DNA of 64,000 nucleotides. Source: Gammaproteobacteria bacterium. GTDB taxonomy: Bacteria > Pseudomonadota > Gammaproteobacteria > Pseudomonadales > Azotimanducaceae. This document shows positions 52,258-60,220 of this stretch, piece by piece (position 1 is the first letter of the stretch; each line of letters opens with the position of its first letter). The position numbers and the translations under genes were made by a program. The stretch covers positions 1 to 64,000 of the forward strand of contig JAPOVK010000019.1 of NCBI GenBank assembly GCA_026708185.1. The letters run 5' to 3'. The notes below the pieces were generated by a model. That model was not told the DNA's origin and did not search any database. It worked only from the letters and a program-made list of their open reading frames with translations.

Positions 52258-55200
52258 TTAAGCCGTCCCGGCCACGACCGGCTCCGCCGCACGCCTGGAT
52301 CGCGGCGACAGGCGATCGAGCACAAGGTAGAGGCAGGGCAGGACCAGGAGCGAGCCCAGCGTGGAGGCGACGATGCCGCCGATGATGGTGAGGGCCATGG
52401 GCGCACGCAGTTGCGCACCCTCGCCGGTCCCGAAGACCAGCGGGGTCAGCGCCAGCGCCGTGGTCAGCGTGGTCATGACGATCGGTCGCAGGCGGATGCC
52501 GGCGGCGGCGGCGAGGGCTTCCTCGCGGGGCCGACCCTCCGCCATCAACTGCCGCGCGGTGGTGATCAGCAGCACGGCATCGTTGACGGCAACCCCGGCG
52601 AGCACGATGAAGCCGAGCATGGCCATGACGCCGATGGGCTGGCCGCTGGGCACCAGGGCCACAGCGACGCCGATGAGCGCCAGCGGTATGGCCGCGAGCA
52701 CGGTCACCGGCTGCAGCAGCGACTCGAAGGTGCCGGCGAGGACCATCAGCACCAGCGCCAAGGCGAGGAGCCCCGCGAGTTGCAGTTCGCCGAACGTGCG
52801 GGCGCGCTCCTCCTCCTGGCCGCGCAGTTCCGCGCGCAGACCCGGGGGCAGCGGCAGATCGGCGAGCGCCGCGGCCACCGACGCGACGGCCTCGGCCTGG
52901 TTGTCACCTTGCACCTGAGCGGTGACTTGCGCCGTGCGCCGCTGGTCGCGTCGGAACACTTCGCGGGCCCCCTCGGCCTCGACGAAACGGGCGACTTCGC
53001 CGAGCGCGACGCGGCGCCCGGCGGGGGTGCGGAACTCGATGTCCGCCAACTGCTCCCGCCGGGGCTCCGGCAGGCGCACGTTCACGGCGCGTTCTTCGTC
53101 GCCGGTCGACAACTGCGTCACGACAAGCCCGTCGAGGCTCGCCTCGAGCGCGCGCGCCACGGTTCTCAAATCCACGCCCATGGCGTCGGCCATGGCGTGA
53201 TCGAGGGTGATGCGCAACTCCGGCGGGCCACCTTCGAAGGACGAGCGGACGTTCCACACCGTCGGCAGCGCCTCGAGCGCGGCCTTCACCCGGTCCGCGC
53301 CGCGGCGCAGGTCTTCGAGAGCGTTGCCGGAGACCTCGACGACGATGGGCGGGCCGCTGGCGCCGAGGGCGTCGGTGAGCGCCGAGCGGGTGACTTCCCA
53401 ACTGACCTCGGTGCCCGGCAGCGCCGCCAACTCGGTGCCGAGCTGATCCGCGACCTCGCCACCGGTCGGCCCGGTGGGCGCCATGCGCACAATGACGCGG
53501 GCGGTGTTCTCCTCGGTGAGTTCGCTGCGGATGACCCGCTCCTCCTCGGGCAGGCGACCGACTTCGGAGAGCGTCGCGGCGACATCGCCCCGCGTCGAGG
53601 CGCCGTCCTCGCCCACGCCGCCGCCGGCGGCCTGGCCGATGAGTTCCTCGATGCCGGCCACCGCGCGGGCCGTGGACTCCACACGCTGCGCGGCAGGGCC
53701 GACCAGGCGCACCGAAAACTGGCGTGGATCGGACGGGGCCAGCAGTTCCGTGCCGAGATCGACGAGCAGCGTCGCAGCACCGCCAGCGAGGACAGCCGCG
53801 ACCAGGACCACCGACGCGGGCCGGCGCAACAGTCGCGACACCAAGGCCTCGAGGGCACGGCGACTGCGCGCCGCGAAGGTCTCCTCCTGCGCCTCTCGGG
53901 CGCTGACGCCCTGGTACGGTGCGGGCAGGAACCACCGCCCCAGGGCGGGAATCAGGAACACGGCGACACCGAGCGAGGCGATCAGCGAGACCACGACCGT
54001 GAAGGCGATGCCGTCGATCAGGCGCGCGGCCAAGCCCTGCACGAAGAGCACCGGCAGGAAGACGACGCAGGTGGTCAGCGTGCTGGCGACGATGGCGCCG
54101 GCCACCTGGCCGGTGCCCTTGGCCGCCGCGGTCACCGGGTCGTCGCCGAGACCGACGCGGCGGTACATGGACTCCACGACGACGATCGCATTGTCCACCA
54201 GCATTCCGGCACCGAGCGCGAGTCCGCCCAAGGTGACGATGTTGATGCTGTACTCGGCGAAGGTCATGAGGAACAGGGCGGTGAACACGGACACCGGGAC
54301 GGCGGCGGCCACGATCAACGTCGCGCCAGCCGAGCGCAGGAACAGCGCCAGCACGCAGACGGCGAGCACGACGCCCGCGCCGGCTGCGATCTTCAAATCG
54401 TCCAGGGCATCGGTGACGAGGCCGGCGTCGTTGGCGATCTCGTGGGTGTCCACGCCCGGCAGGTCCTCGTGCAGGCCGGCCAGTGCCTCGGCCACCTCCT
54501 CGGCGACACCCACCGTGTTGGCACCCGCCTCCTTGAAGATAGCGAGGCCAACGCCCTCGACGCCGTTGACTAGCACCAGGTGGTCGATCTCGGCATCGAC
54601 CATCTCGACCGTGCCGAGATCCTCGACGCGCACCGCTTGGCGGGCGTTGCGCTCGCCGCTCGGGTCGTCGATGTAGCGCACCACCACCGCGGCGACATCG
54701 TCTGCTGTGCGGAAGCGCGACAAGCCGCGGACTTGGAAGATGCGTTCGTCCTCCTCCAGCGTGCCAGCGGCGACATCGACGTTCTCTGCCGCGAGGCGGC
54801 TCTCAAGCATGGCCAGCGTGACGCCGAAGGCATCGAGGCGGTAACGGTCGACAGCGACGCGCACCTCCTTGTCGCGGCCGCCCGTGACGCGTACTTCCGC
54901 GACACCCGGCAACTGTTCCAGCGCCGGTGCCACCTGGCGACGTGCTAGGCGTCTGAGTTCGGCGAGGTCGGGCGTGCCCGTCGGAGCGACAAGTCCCAAG
55001 CTGAGGATCGGCGACTGGCGCGGATCGAAGCGGCGCACGAGCACTTCGTCCACGTCGGGGTCGCCCTCGATGCCGCCGACGGCCTTCTGCACGTCCACCA
55101 GGGCGACGTCGAGATCGACGTCCCAGTCGAAGATGACCGTGGCCACGAGGCGCCCGGAGCGCGCGACCTGGGAGACTTCGCGCACGCCGCGCACGGTGAA

Positions 55201-55425
55201 CAGCATGCGCTCGACGGTCTCGCCGTAGAGCCGTTCCATCTCCGTGGGCGGGCGGCTGCCGGAACGCACGGAGACCACCACCGTGGGACTTTGCAGATCC
55301 GGCAGCAGGTCGACGGGAAGCTCCCGCCAAGACAGCCAGCCGACCAGCGCGACGGCGAGCGCCACGACGCTGACCGCCACCGGGCGACGGGCGGCCAGGG
55401 CGGCCATGCGCTCGAAGCCGGTCAT
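52258..55425 (-). CDS. RND efflux permease, HAE type
   Basis: This 1055-residue protein has normal RND architecture: helix 1 at 15-32 (PVAVSVVALAVALVGWLSW), the porter domains with VDLLPDLQSPTVVVSV and the docking region at 130-330, helix 4 with GMLVDNAIVVVESMYRRV, a second half from about 520, and the final helices ending in LYLVLDRLSPRSRR. The TM4 acidic pair typical of AcrB is Asp-Asn here. It sits between the adaptor and the RND-ABC fusion and probably forms an RND hetero-oligomer with the fusion protein's RND half, as MdtB and MdtC do. Confidence 0.93.
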   Translation of the reverse strand: MTGFERMAALAARRPVAVSVVALAVALVGWLSWRELPVDLLPDLQSPTVVVSVRSGSRPPTEMERLYGETVERMLFTVRGVREVSQVARSGRLVATVIFDWDVDLDVALVDVQKAVGGIEGDPDVDEVLVRRFDPRQSPILSLGLVAPTGTPDLAELRRLARRQVAPALEQLPGVAEVRVTGGRDKEVRVAVDRYRLDAFGVTLAMLESRLAAENVDVAAGTLEEDERIFQVRGLSRFRTADDVAAVVVRYIDDPSGERNARQAVRVEDLGTVEMVDAEIDHLVLVNGVEGVGLAIFKEAGANTVGVAEEVAEALAGLHEDLPGVDTHEIANDAGLVTDALDDLKIAAGAGVVLAVCVLALFLRSAGATLIVAAAVPVSVFTALFLMTFAEYSINIVTLGGLALGAGMLVDNAIVVVESMYRRVGLGDDPVTAAAKGTGQVAGAIVASTLTTCVVFLPVLFVQGLAARLIDGIAFTVVVSLIASLGVAVFLIPALGRWFLPAPYQGVSAREAQEETFAARSRRALEALVSRLLRRPASVVLVAAVLAGGAATLLVDLGTELLAPSDPRQFSVRLVGPAAQRVESTARAVAGIEELIGQAAGGGVGEDGASTRGDVAATLSEVGRLPEEERVIRSELTEENTARVIVRMAPTGPTGGEVADQLGTELAALPGTEVSWEVTRSALTDALGASGPPIVVEVSGNALEDLRRGADRVKAALEALPTVWNVRSSFEGGPPELRITLDHAMADAMGVDLRTVARALEASLDGLVVTQLSTGDEERAVNVRLPEPRREQLADIEFRTPAGRRVALGEVARFVEAEGAREVFRRDQRRTAQVTAQVQGDNQAEAVASVAAALADLPLPPGLRAELRGQEEERARTFGELQLAGLLALALVLMVLAGTFESLLQPVTVLAAIPLALIGVAVALVPSGQPIGVMAMLGFIVLAGVAVNDAVLLITTARQLMAEGRPREEALAAAAGIRLRPIVMTTLTTALALTPLVFGTGEGAQLRAPMALTIIGGIVASTLGSLLVLPCLYLVLDRLSPRSRRAAEPVVAGTA

Positions 55426-55428
55426 GGG

Positions 55429-56541
55429 CTAGGCGCCTATGACGCGCACCCGCGTGCCGTCGGTCAAGGTCTCGAGGCCGCGCACCACGATGCGGTCGCC
55501 GAGCGCGAGTCCGTCGAGCACCTCGACCTTGTCGTCGTCACCGAGCCCTAGGCGCACGTCGCGGCGGCTCACGCGCTGGCCGTCGAGGATGAACACGACG
55601 CTCCTGCCGCTGCGGTCGGTGACGGCCTCGCGCGGCACCACGCTGACGTCGGCGCGCTGCTCGACGACCACGGTGACCTCGACGAACATCCCTGGCCGCA
55701 GCAAGCCGGAATCGTTGGCGACCGCCACCTCGGCGCGGAACGTGTGCTTGACCGGGTCGAGCACTGGCGACAGGCGCACCACCTCGCCGGTCAACGAAGC
55801 GTCCGGAAACGCGTAGTGGCCGATGCGGGCCGGCAAGCCCGGCTGGACCCGGGCAAGTTCCGGGCCCATCAGGTCGACGTCGGCGATAAGCGTGTCGAGC
55901 GGAGCGATTTCCGCCACTTGGAAGCCCGCCGCCACCAATTGGCCGTCGGCCACCGGCAGGTTGTTGGCGTCGCGCGCGAGGCGCAGGATCGTGCCGCTGA
56001 TCGGCGTCGTCTTGGTCGCCTTGGCGGCATTCAGGGAACTGCGCTCGTACTCGTAGAGCGCATTCTCGTAGTCGCGTTCGGCCTGCTGCACGGCTTCCTC
56101 GGCCACCAGTTGGGCGTCGAAGAGATCGCGCTGGCGCTTGAGCTGCGCCTCGGCCACGTCGAGCGAGCGCTTGGTGGACTCAATGCGCGCGTGCAGCCGC
56201 GCATCCTCGCCGGTGACGCGGAACACGACCTGGCCCGCCTCGACCACCGAACCTTCCGCCAACCGGCGGCCATCCGCGTCCCGCCCGACCTGGAGGTGGC
56301 CGGGAGTCTCGATGGTGAGACTGACGATCTCGCGCGTCCGCAACGTGCCGGTGGCCTGCACCAAGTCCTCGACGGTCCCGGTGGCGACTTCCGCCGCCTC
56401 CACGGGTATGCGGAACTCGACATCGGGGCCGGTGTTCGGCGGCCCGCAGGCCGCGAGGAGTACGAGCGTGGCGACCGCGATGCTTCGCGTACGTCCAAAG
56501 CGTGGCATGGGCACGAATCTGACTGTCGAGCGGCGGGGCAT
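55429..56541 (-). CDS. Membrane-fusion lipoprotein (RND adaptor)
   Basis: A 370-residue periplasmic adaptor. A lipobox LAAC near residue 32 marks it as a lipoprotein. The lipoyl/biotinyl hairpin halves flank a coiled-coil hairpin at about 115-175 (RIESTKRSLDVAEAQLKRQRDLFDAQLVAEEAVQQAERDYENALYEYERS). TPISGTILRL closes the lipoyl domain, then the beta-barrel (VKHTFRAEVAVAN) and the membrane-proximal domain. It links RND pumps to an outer-membrane channel, which is not in the window. An internal ATG at 56508 would shorten the N-terminus by 11 residues; the 56541 start has an AAGGG site. It is the first gene of the operon. Confidence 0.92.
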   Translation of the reverse strand: MPRRSTVRFVPMPRFGRTRSIAVATLVLLAACGPPNTGPDVEFRIPVEAAEVATGTVEDLVQATGTLRTREIVSLTIETPGHLQVGRDADGRRLAEGSVVEAGQVVFRVTGEDARLHARIESTKRSLDVAEAQLKRQRDLFDAQLVAEEAVQQAERDYENALYEYERSSLNAAKATKTTPISGTILRLARDANNLPVADGQLVAAGFQVAEIAPLDTLIADVDLMGPELARVQPGLPARIGHYAFPDASLTGEVVRLSPVLDPVKHTFRAEVAVANDSGLLRPGMFVEVTVVVEQRADVSVVPREAVTDRSGRSVVFILDGQRVSRRDVRLGLGDDDKVEVLDGLALGDRIVVRGLETLTDGTRVRVIGA

Positions 56542-56698
56542 GGATACTAACCCTTACCATGGTGTGGTCGTAACCGGGCGCGACACATTCGTGCCGGTGA
56601 ATAGACGCGCTTGGGCTCCGAACCGTTAACGGGAACACCGCCGTGCACGTCTAACTTGCCCGGAGACGCGCTACCCAACTGCCGTAAGGGGCAATGCC

Positions 56699-56704
56699 TA
56701 TAAT
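56699..56704 (+). promoter_or_regulatory. Perfect -10 box for a leaderless gene
   Basis: TATAAT ends eight bases before the ATG at 56712, so transcription would start at or next to the start codon. No consensus -35 box and no ribosome-binding site are visible, as expected for a leaderless mRNA. Confidence 0.55.
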
Positions 56705-56711
56705 CGCCGCC

Positions 56712-59700
56712 ATGATTGACCAGATCCTCGCCTCCGCCCGCGCCGAAGTGCGCTCCGCGCGCCGCCTTGTCCGGACCTGGATGTTCACCGTCGTCGCGAT
56801 CCTGATCGCCGTTGTCGGCTACGGCCAGCAGGTGTTCTTCCACGCCATCGGCAGCGGCGTCTCGACGACCGTGGGCGCCATGATGTCGCCGCGCTTCGTG
56901 GTCGTCCAGCTGGGCGCCCAGATGCTGTGGGTGCTCATGGTCGCGCTGATCTTCCTCGCGTTCGACGTCCGCGCGCGGGACCGCCGCGAACGCATGCACG
57001 AAGTGCTCGATACCCGACCCGTCGACAACTTCGCCGCACTGCTCGGGCGGTTGCTGGGCCTCATCGTCATCGGCTGGTTACCGCTCGCGGTGCTGGCGGC
57101 GTTCATCCTGGGCTTGACCGCCCTCGCCAACGGGTTGGGCTGGTGGATCAACCCCGGGGTCGAGCCGCGGTCGATGGCCACGTTGCTGTTCATCGACGGC
57201 CCCGTCAACCTCGCCCTGTGGGGTGCCTTCGTGATGCTTCTCGCGATCCTGGTGCGCAATCGGCTCGCGGTGGCGCTCGTCGCCCTCGCCCTGGTCGGCA
57301 TCTACGTCTTCGCGTTTTTTCGCACACCGATTTACCTCACGGGAAGCTTGGCGGCTGTCGGCGACTGGGTGGGCCTGCCTTCCGACCTCGCCCCGGTCTT
57401 CCTGTCTTGGCCGAGCATCCTGCACCGGCTGTGCTACGTCGCCATCGCGCTCGGACTGTTGGCACTCGCTGCCGTGTTCCATCCCCGGCCCGACTCGGCA
57501 AGCCGCGCGCGCCGGTTGGTGGCAGGCACTGCGTTGACGGCGCTCGGTGCCGCTGGGATCGCCTCGCTGACGCTTTCCGCCATCGCTGACCGCCAGGAGC
57601 GCAACGCGTGGGCGGCCCTCCACGAGGAGGCGCACGACGTGCCCCGCGCCGACTTGCAGGCCATCGGCGGCCGCGTGACGATCGATCCTGGCGAGAAGCT
57701 CGCGGTCGACATCGAAGCGACGCTGGCGATGCCTGCGACCGGATCCGGGCCGCTGGTGTTCTCGTTCAACCCGGGCCTTGCGATCGCGGAAATCCAGATC
57801 GACGGCGCACCGGTCGAGTTCACCCACGAAGCCGGCCTGCTGACGATCCCGCGACCAAGACCAGGCACGGAGACGTTCGCGCTGACGCTGCGCGCGGCTG
57901 GCCTGCCCGATGCCCGCTTCGCCTACCTCGACGGTGCTTTCGACCCGCTGACAATGCCACCGGTCGAGGGCGGCGCGGCGATCCTCCTCGGGATTGCCGC
58001 CGCCGTGTTCCACGACGACTACGCCGCGCTCATGCCCGGCATCCGCTGGCTGCCCATGCCCGGCGCCCACGTCGGCATGGACGATCCGGACCGGGGTCGC
58101 GACTTCTTCACGATGGACCTCGACGTCGAAGTGCCACGCGGCTGGCTGGTCGCCGGCCCGGGCCGGTCGCACGACGCCGGTGCTGGGGACGACACCGTGC
58201 GCGTGCGCTTCAATCCCGAGGCGCCGGTGACCGACTTCGGGGTCTTCGCCGCGCCGTTCGAACGGTTTTCGACGGACGTGGACGGGGTCACGCTGGAGCT
58301 GCTTGTCAGCCCCAAGCACGCCGACAACCTGCGCTTCTTCGCCGACGCTGCGGACGAACTGCAGAAGCGCTTCGCGGAGTTTTTCGACGGCGCCGCCGAG
58401 ATTGGGCTGCCTTATCCCTACGACGGCTTCTCGGTGGTCGAGTTGCCCATGGGCGTGCGCAGCTTCGGGGGTGGTTGGCGGATGGACACGGCGCTGGCCC
58501 TCCCCGGCGTGATGCTGCTGCCCGAAGCCGGGCTGCCGCTTGCCGAGTTCGGCTTCCACCTCCGCGACACGGCGGAGATCGAAATCCAGGAAGACGGGCT
58601 TGCCAAGGCCAAGGTCGACGCCTTGACACGCAGCCTCCAGAACGACTTCGGCGGCGCCAATCCGTTCCTCGGCATCACGCGCAGCTTTTTCGCCTACCAG
58701 ACCGGGGCGACCGGAGACGGCGCTGCGGCCCTCGACGCCATGCTGCTGCACCTGGCCACCCGGTTGATCACCGACACCGAAGGGTACTTCTCTGCCCACG
58801 GTCTACAGGCGCAACTACAGGCCGCCATGGGGAGCGTCATGGTGAGCACATTCATCGGACAGCCCAGCGGGATCGTGGCGAACATCCGCAACGCGGCGAC
58901 GAACCGGCCGGCGGTTTGGGAAAGGACCTTGGGCGAAGCCCTCGCCGATCTCGACGTGGCGACCGACCCGGAGCTTGCCGTCAACGCCGTGGCGCTCAAG
59001 ACCACCGCGGTCGGTCGGGCCGTCCTGCAAGCCCTTGGACGGGAACGCGCCGGCGCGCTGCTGGCCGAACTCCGCCGGCGCTATGCGGGCACGAACTTCA
59101 CCGCGCGCGAGTTCGAGGACCTCGCGGCCGAAATCGGCAGCGACCTGCGACCCGTCGTTGGCAACTGGCTCTTCGAGACGGCGCTGCCCGGCTATCTCGT
59201 ATCGAACGCCCGCGGCTACCGGCTTCCCGACTCGGACAACGGGCAGCCGCAGTACCAGGTGCTCGTGGACGTCCGCAACGACGAACCGACACCGGGCGTT
59301 TTCTGGCTGGTCGGCGCGTTCGCGCGCGATCTACGCGACCGCAGCACGGGCCCGCTGCGCATCGAGCCCGAGACGTCGCTGGAGGTCGGCCTGGTGACCG
59401 CCGCCAAGCCGCAGCAACTGCGCCTCGGCTTCCACATGGCCTTGAACCGCCAGTCGCTGCTGCTCAACGTGCCGACAATCGACGACGAGGAGATCGTCGA
59501 TACCGAGGCCTTCACCGGTGGCCGGCCGAGCACATGGCTGCCGCGGGCCGATGCCGGCATTGTCATCGACGATCTGGACCCCGGTTTCAGCATCGAGTAC
59601 GACGAGGGCGCGGGACCCGTCATCGGTGGCGCGGGCGCCGGGTTGGCCATCGCCGTGGGGGCCATCGCAAGTCCGGATCTGGATGAAGGTCTGCCGCAGT

Positions 59701-60164
59701 TCACGCCGTTCACGCGCAGCGGAGGCACCTGGTCCCGCCAGCCGCACCCCGCTGCATGGGGCAAATACCGCCATACCGTGGCCCGCGCAGGCATCACGCG
59801 CGCCAACGCACGCGCCGTGTTCGCCACGGAACTGCCGCGCACGGGGCGCTGGCGATTGGAGTACCACATGCCGCAGGAAGGCGCTGGCCGCTCGTCCGGC
59901 TTCTCGGGCGGTGGCATCCAGATCCAGATCAGCCAAGGCGGGACGCGGATCGGCGACCAGGGCGCCTACGACCTCAAGCTGGTGATGGGCGACCAGGAAC
60001 ATCCGATCGAGTTCGACGGCGGTGTCGCCGGAGGCGGTTGGAACCGCCTCGGCGAGTTCGACATCACCGACCGCCACGTCCAGGTGGTGGTCGCAAACCA
60101 GGCCGAAACCGGCGATTCCGTAATCGCGGACGCCGTGCGATGGACCCTGGTGCAGGACGGCTGA
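56712..60164 (+). CDS. ABC-2 permease fused to M1-peptidase-like and carbohydrate-binding-like domains
   Basis: A 1150-residue protein. Residues 1-300 carry about seven helices of an ABC-2-type permease (WMFTVVAILIAVVGYGQQVFF, LIVIGWLPLAVLAAFILGL and later ones). Residues 300-880 resemble the ABC-permease-linked M1 aminopeptidase region, with PLPYPYDGFSVVELPMG-like sequence near 575, but no HEXXH in the right place, so it is probably not a peptidase. Residues about 1010-1150 resemble golvesin/xanthan-lyase-type binding domains (WGKYRHTVARAGI, GRWRLEYHMPQ, GGGWNRLGEFDI, VIADAVRWTL). The start at 56712 follows a -10 box directly; an ATG at 56694 lies upstream of it. No ABC ATPase gene adjoins on this strand; the ATPase in the divergent RND-ABC gene is a possible partner. 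Confidence 0.8.
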   Translation: MIDQILASARAEVRSARRLVRTWMFTVVAILIAVVGYGQQVFFHAIGSGVSTTVGAMMSPRFVVVQLGAQMLWVLMVALIFLAFDVRARDRRERMHEVLDTRPVDNFAALLGRLLGLIVIGWLPLAVLAAFILGLTALANGLGWWINPGVEPRSMATLLFIDGPVNLALWGAFVMLLAILVRNRLAVALVALALVGIYVFAFFRTPIYLTGSLAAVGDWVGLPSDLAPVFLSWPSILHRLCYVAIALGLLALAAVFHPRPDSASRARRLVAGTALTALGAAGIASLTLSAIADRQERNAWAALHEEAHDVPRADLQAIGGRVTIDPGEKLAVDIEATLAMPATGSGPLVFSFNPGLAIAEIQIDGAPVEFTHEAGLLTIPRPRPGTETFALTLRAAGLPDARFAYLDGAFDPLTMPPVEGGAAILLGIAAAVFHDDYAALMPGIRWLPMPGAHVGMDDPDRGRDFFTMDLDVEVPRGWLVAGPGRSHDAGAGDDTVRVRFNPEAPVTDFGVFAAPFERFSTDVDGVTLELLVSPKHADNLRFFADAADELQKRFAEFFDGAAEIGLPYPYDGFSVVELPMGVRSFGGGWRMDTALALPGVMLLPEAGLPLAEFGFHLRDTAEIEIQEDGLAKAKVDALTRSLQNDFGGANPFLGITRSFFAYQTGATGDGAAALDAMLLHLATRLITDTEGYFSAHGLQAQLQAAMGSVMVSTFIGQPSGIVANIRNAATNRPAVWERTLGEALADLDVATDPELAVNAVALKTTAVGRAVLQALGRERAGALLAELRRRYAGTNFTAREFEDLAAEIGSDLRPVVGNWLFETALPGYLVSNARGYRLPDSDNGQPQYQVLVDVRNDEPTPGVFWLVGAFARDLRDRSTGPLRIEPETSLEVGLVTAAKPQQLRLGFHMALNRQSLLLNVPTIDDEEIVDTEAFTGGRPSTWLPRADAGIVIDDLDPGFSIEYDEGAGPVIGGAGAGLAIAVGAIASPDLDEGLPQFTPFTRSGGTWSRQPHPAAWGKYRHTVARAGITRANARAVFATELPRTGRWRLEYHMPQEGAGRSSGFSGGGIQIQISQGGTRIGDQGAYDLKLVMGDQEHPIEFDGGVAGGGWNRLGEFDITDRHVQVVVANQAETGDSVIADAVRWTLVQDG

Positions 60165-60220
60165 CACCTACCGCACGGCTTACAATCCCGCCTCAACGGC
60201 TTACGCAGAAGGAGGGATTC

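Noticed and set aside
51481-54573. A 1030-codon open frame on the plus strand opposite the two RND genes
   Set aside because: It lies entirely antisense to two clearly homologous pump genes. Its product is rich in Arg, Gly, Gln and His with no motifs, and such frames are common in GC-rich codon-position-3 bias.
57621-57635. HEEAH in the permease-peptidase-like protein, matching HEXXH
   Set aside because: It lies in the linker right after the membrane part, before the M1-like N-terminal beta domain, and has no GxMEN or downstream Glu, so it is not the catalytic site.
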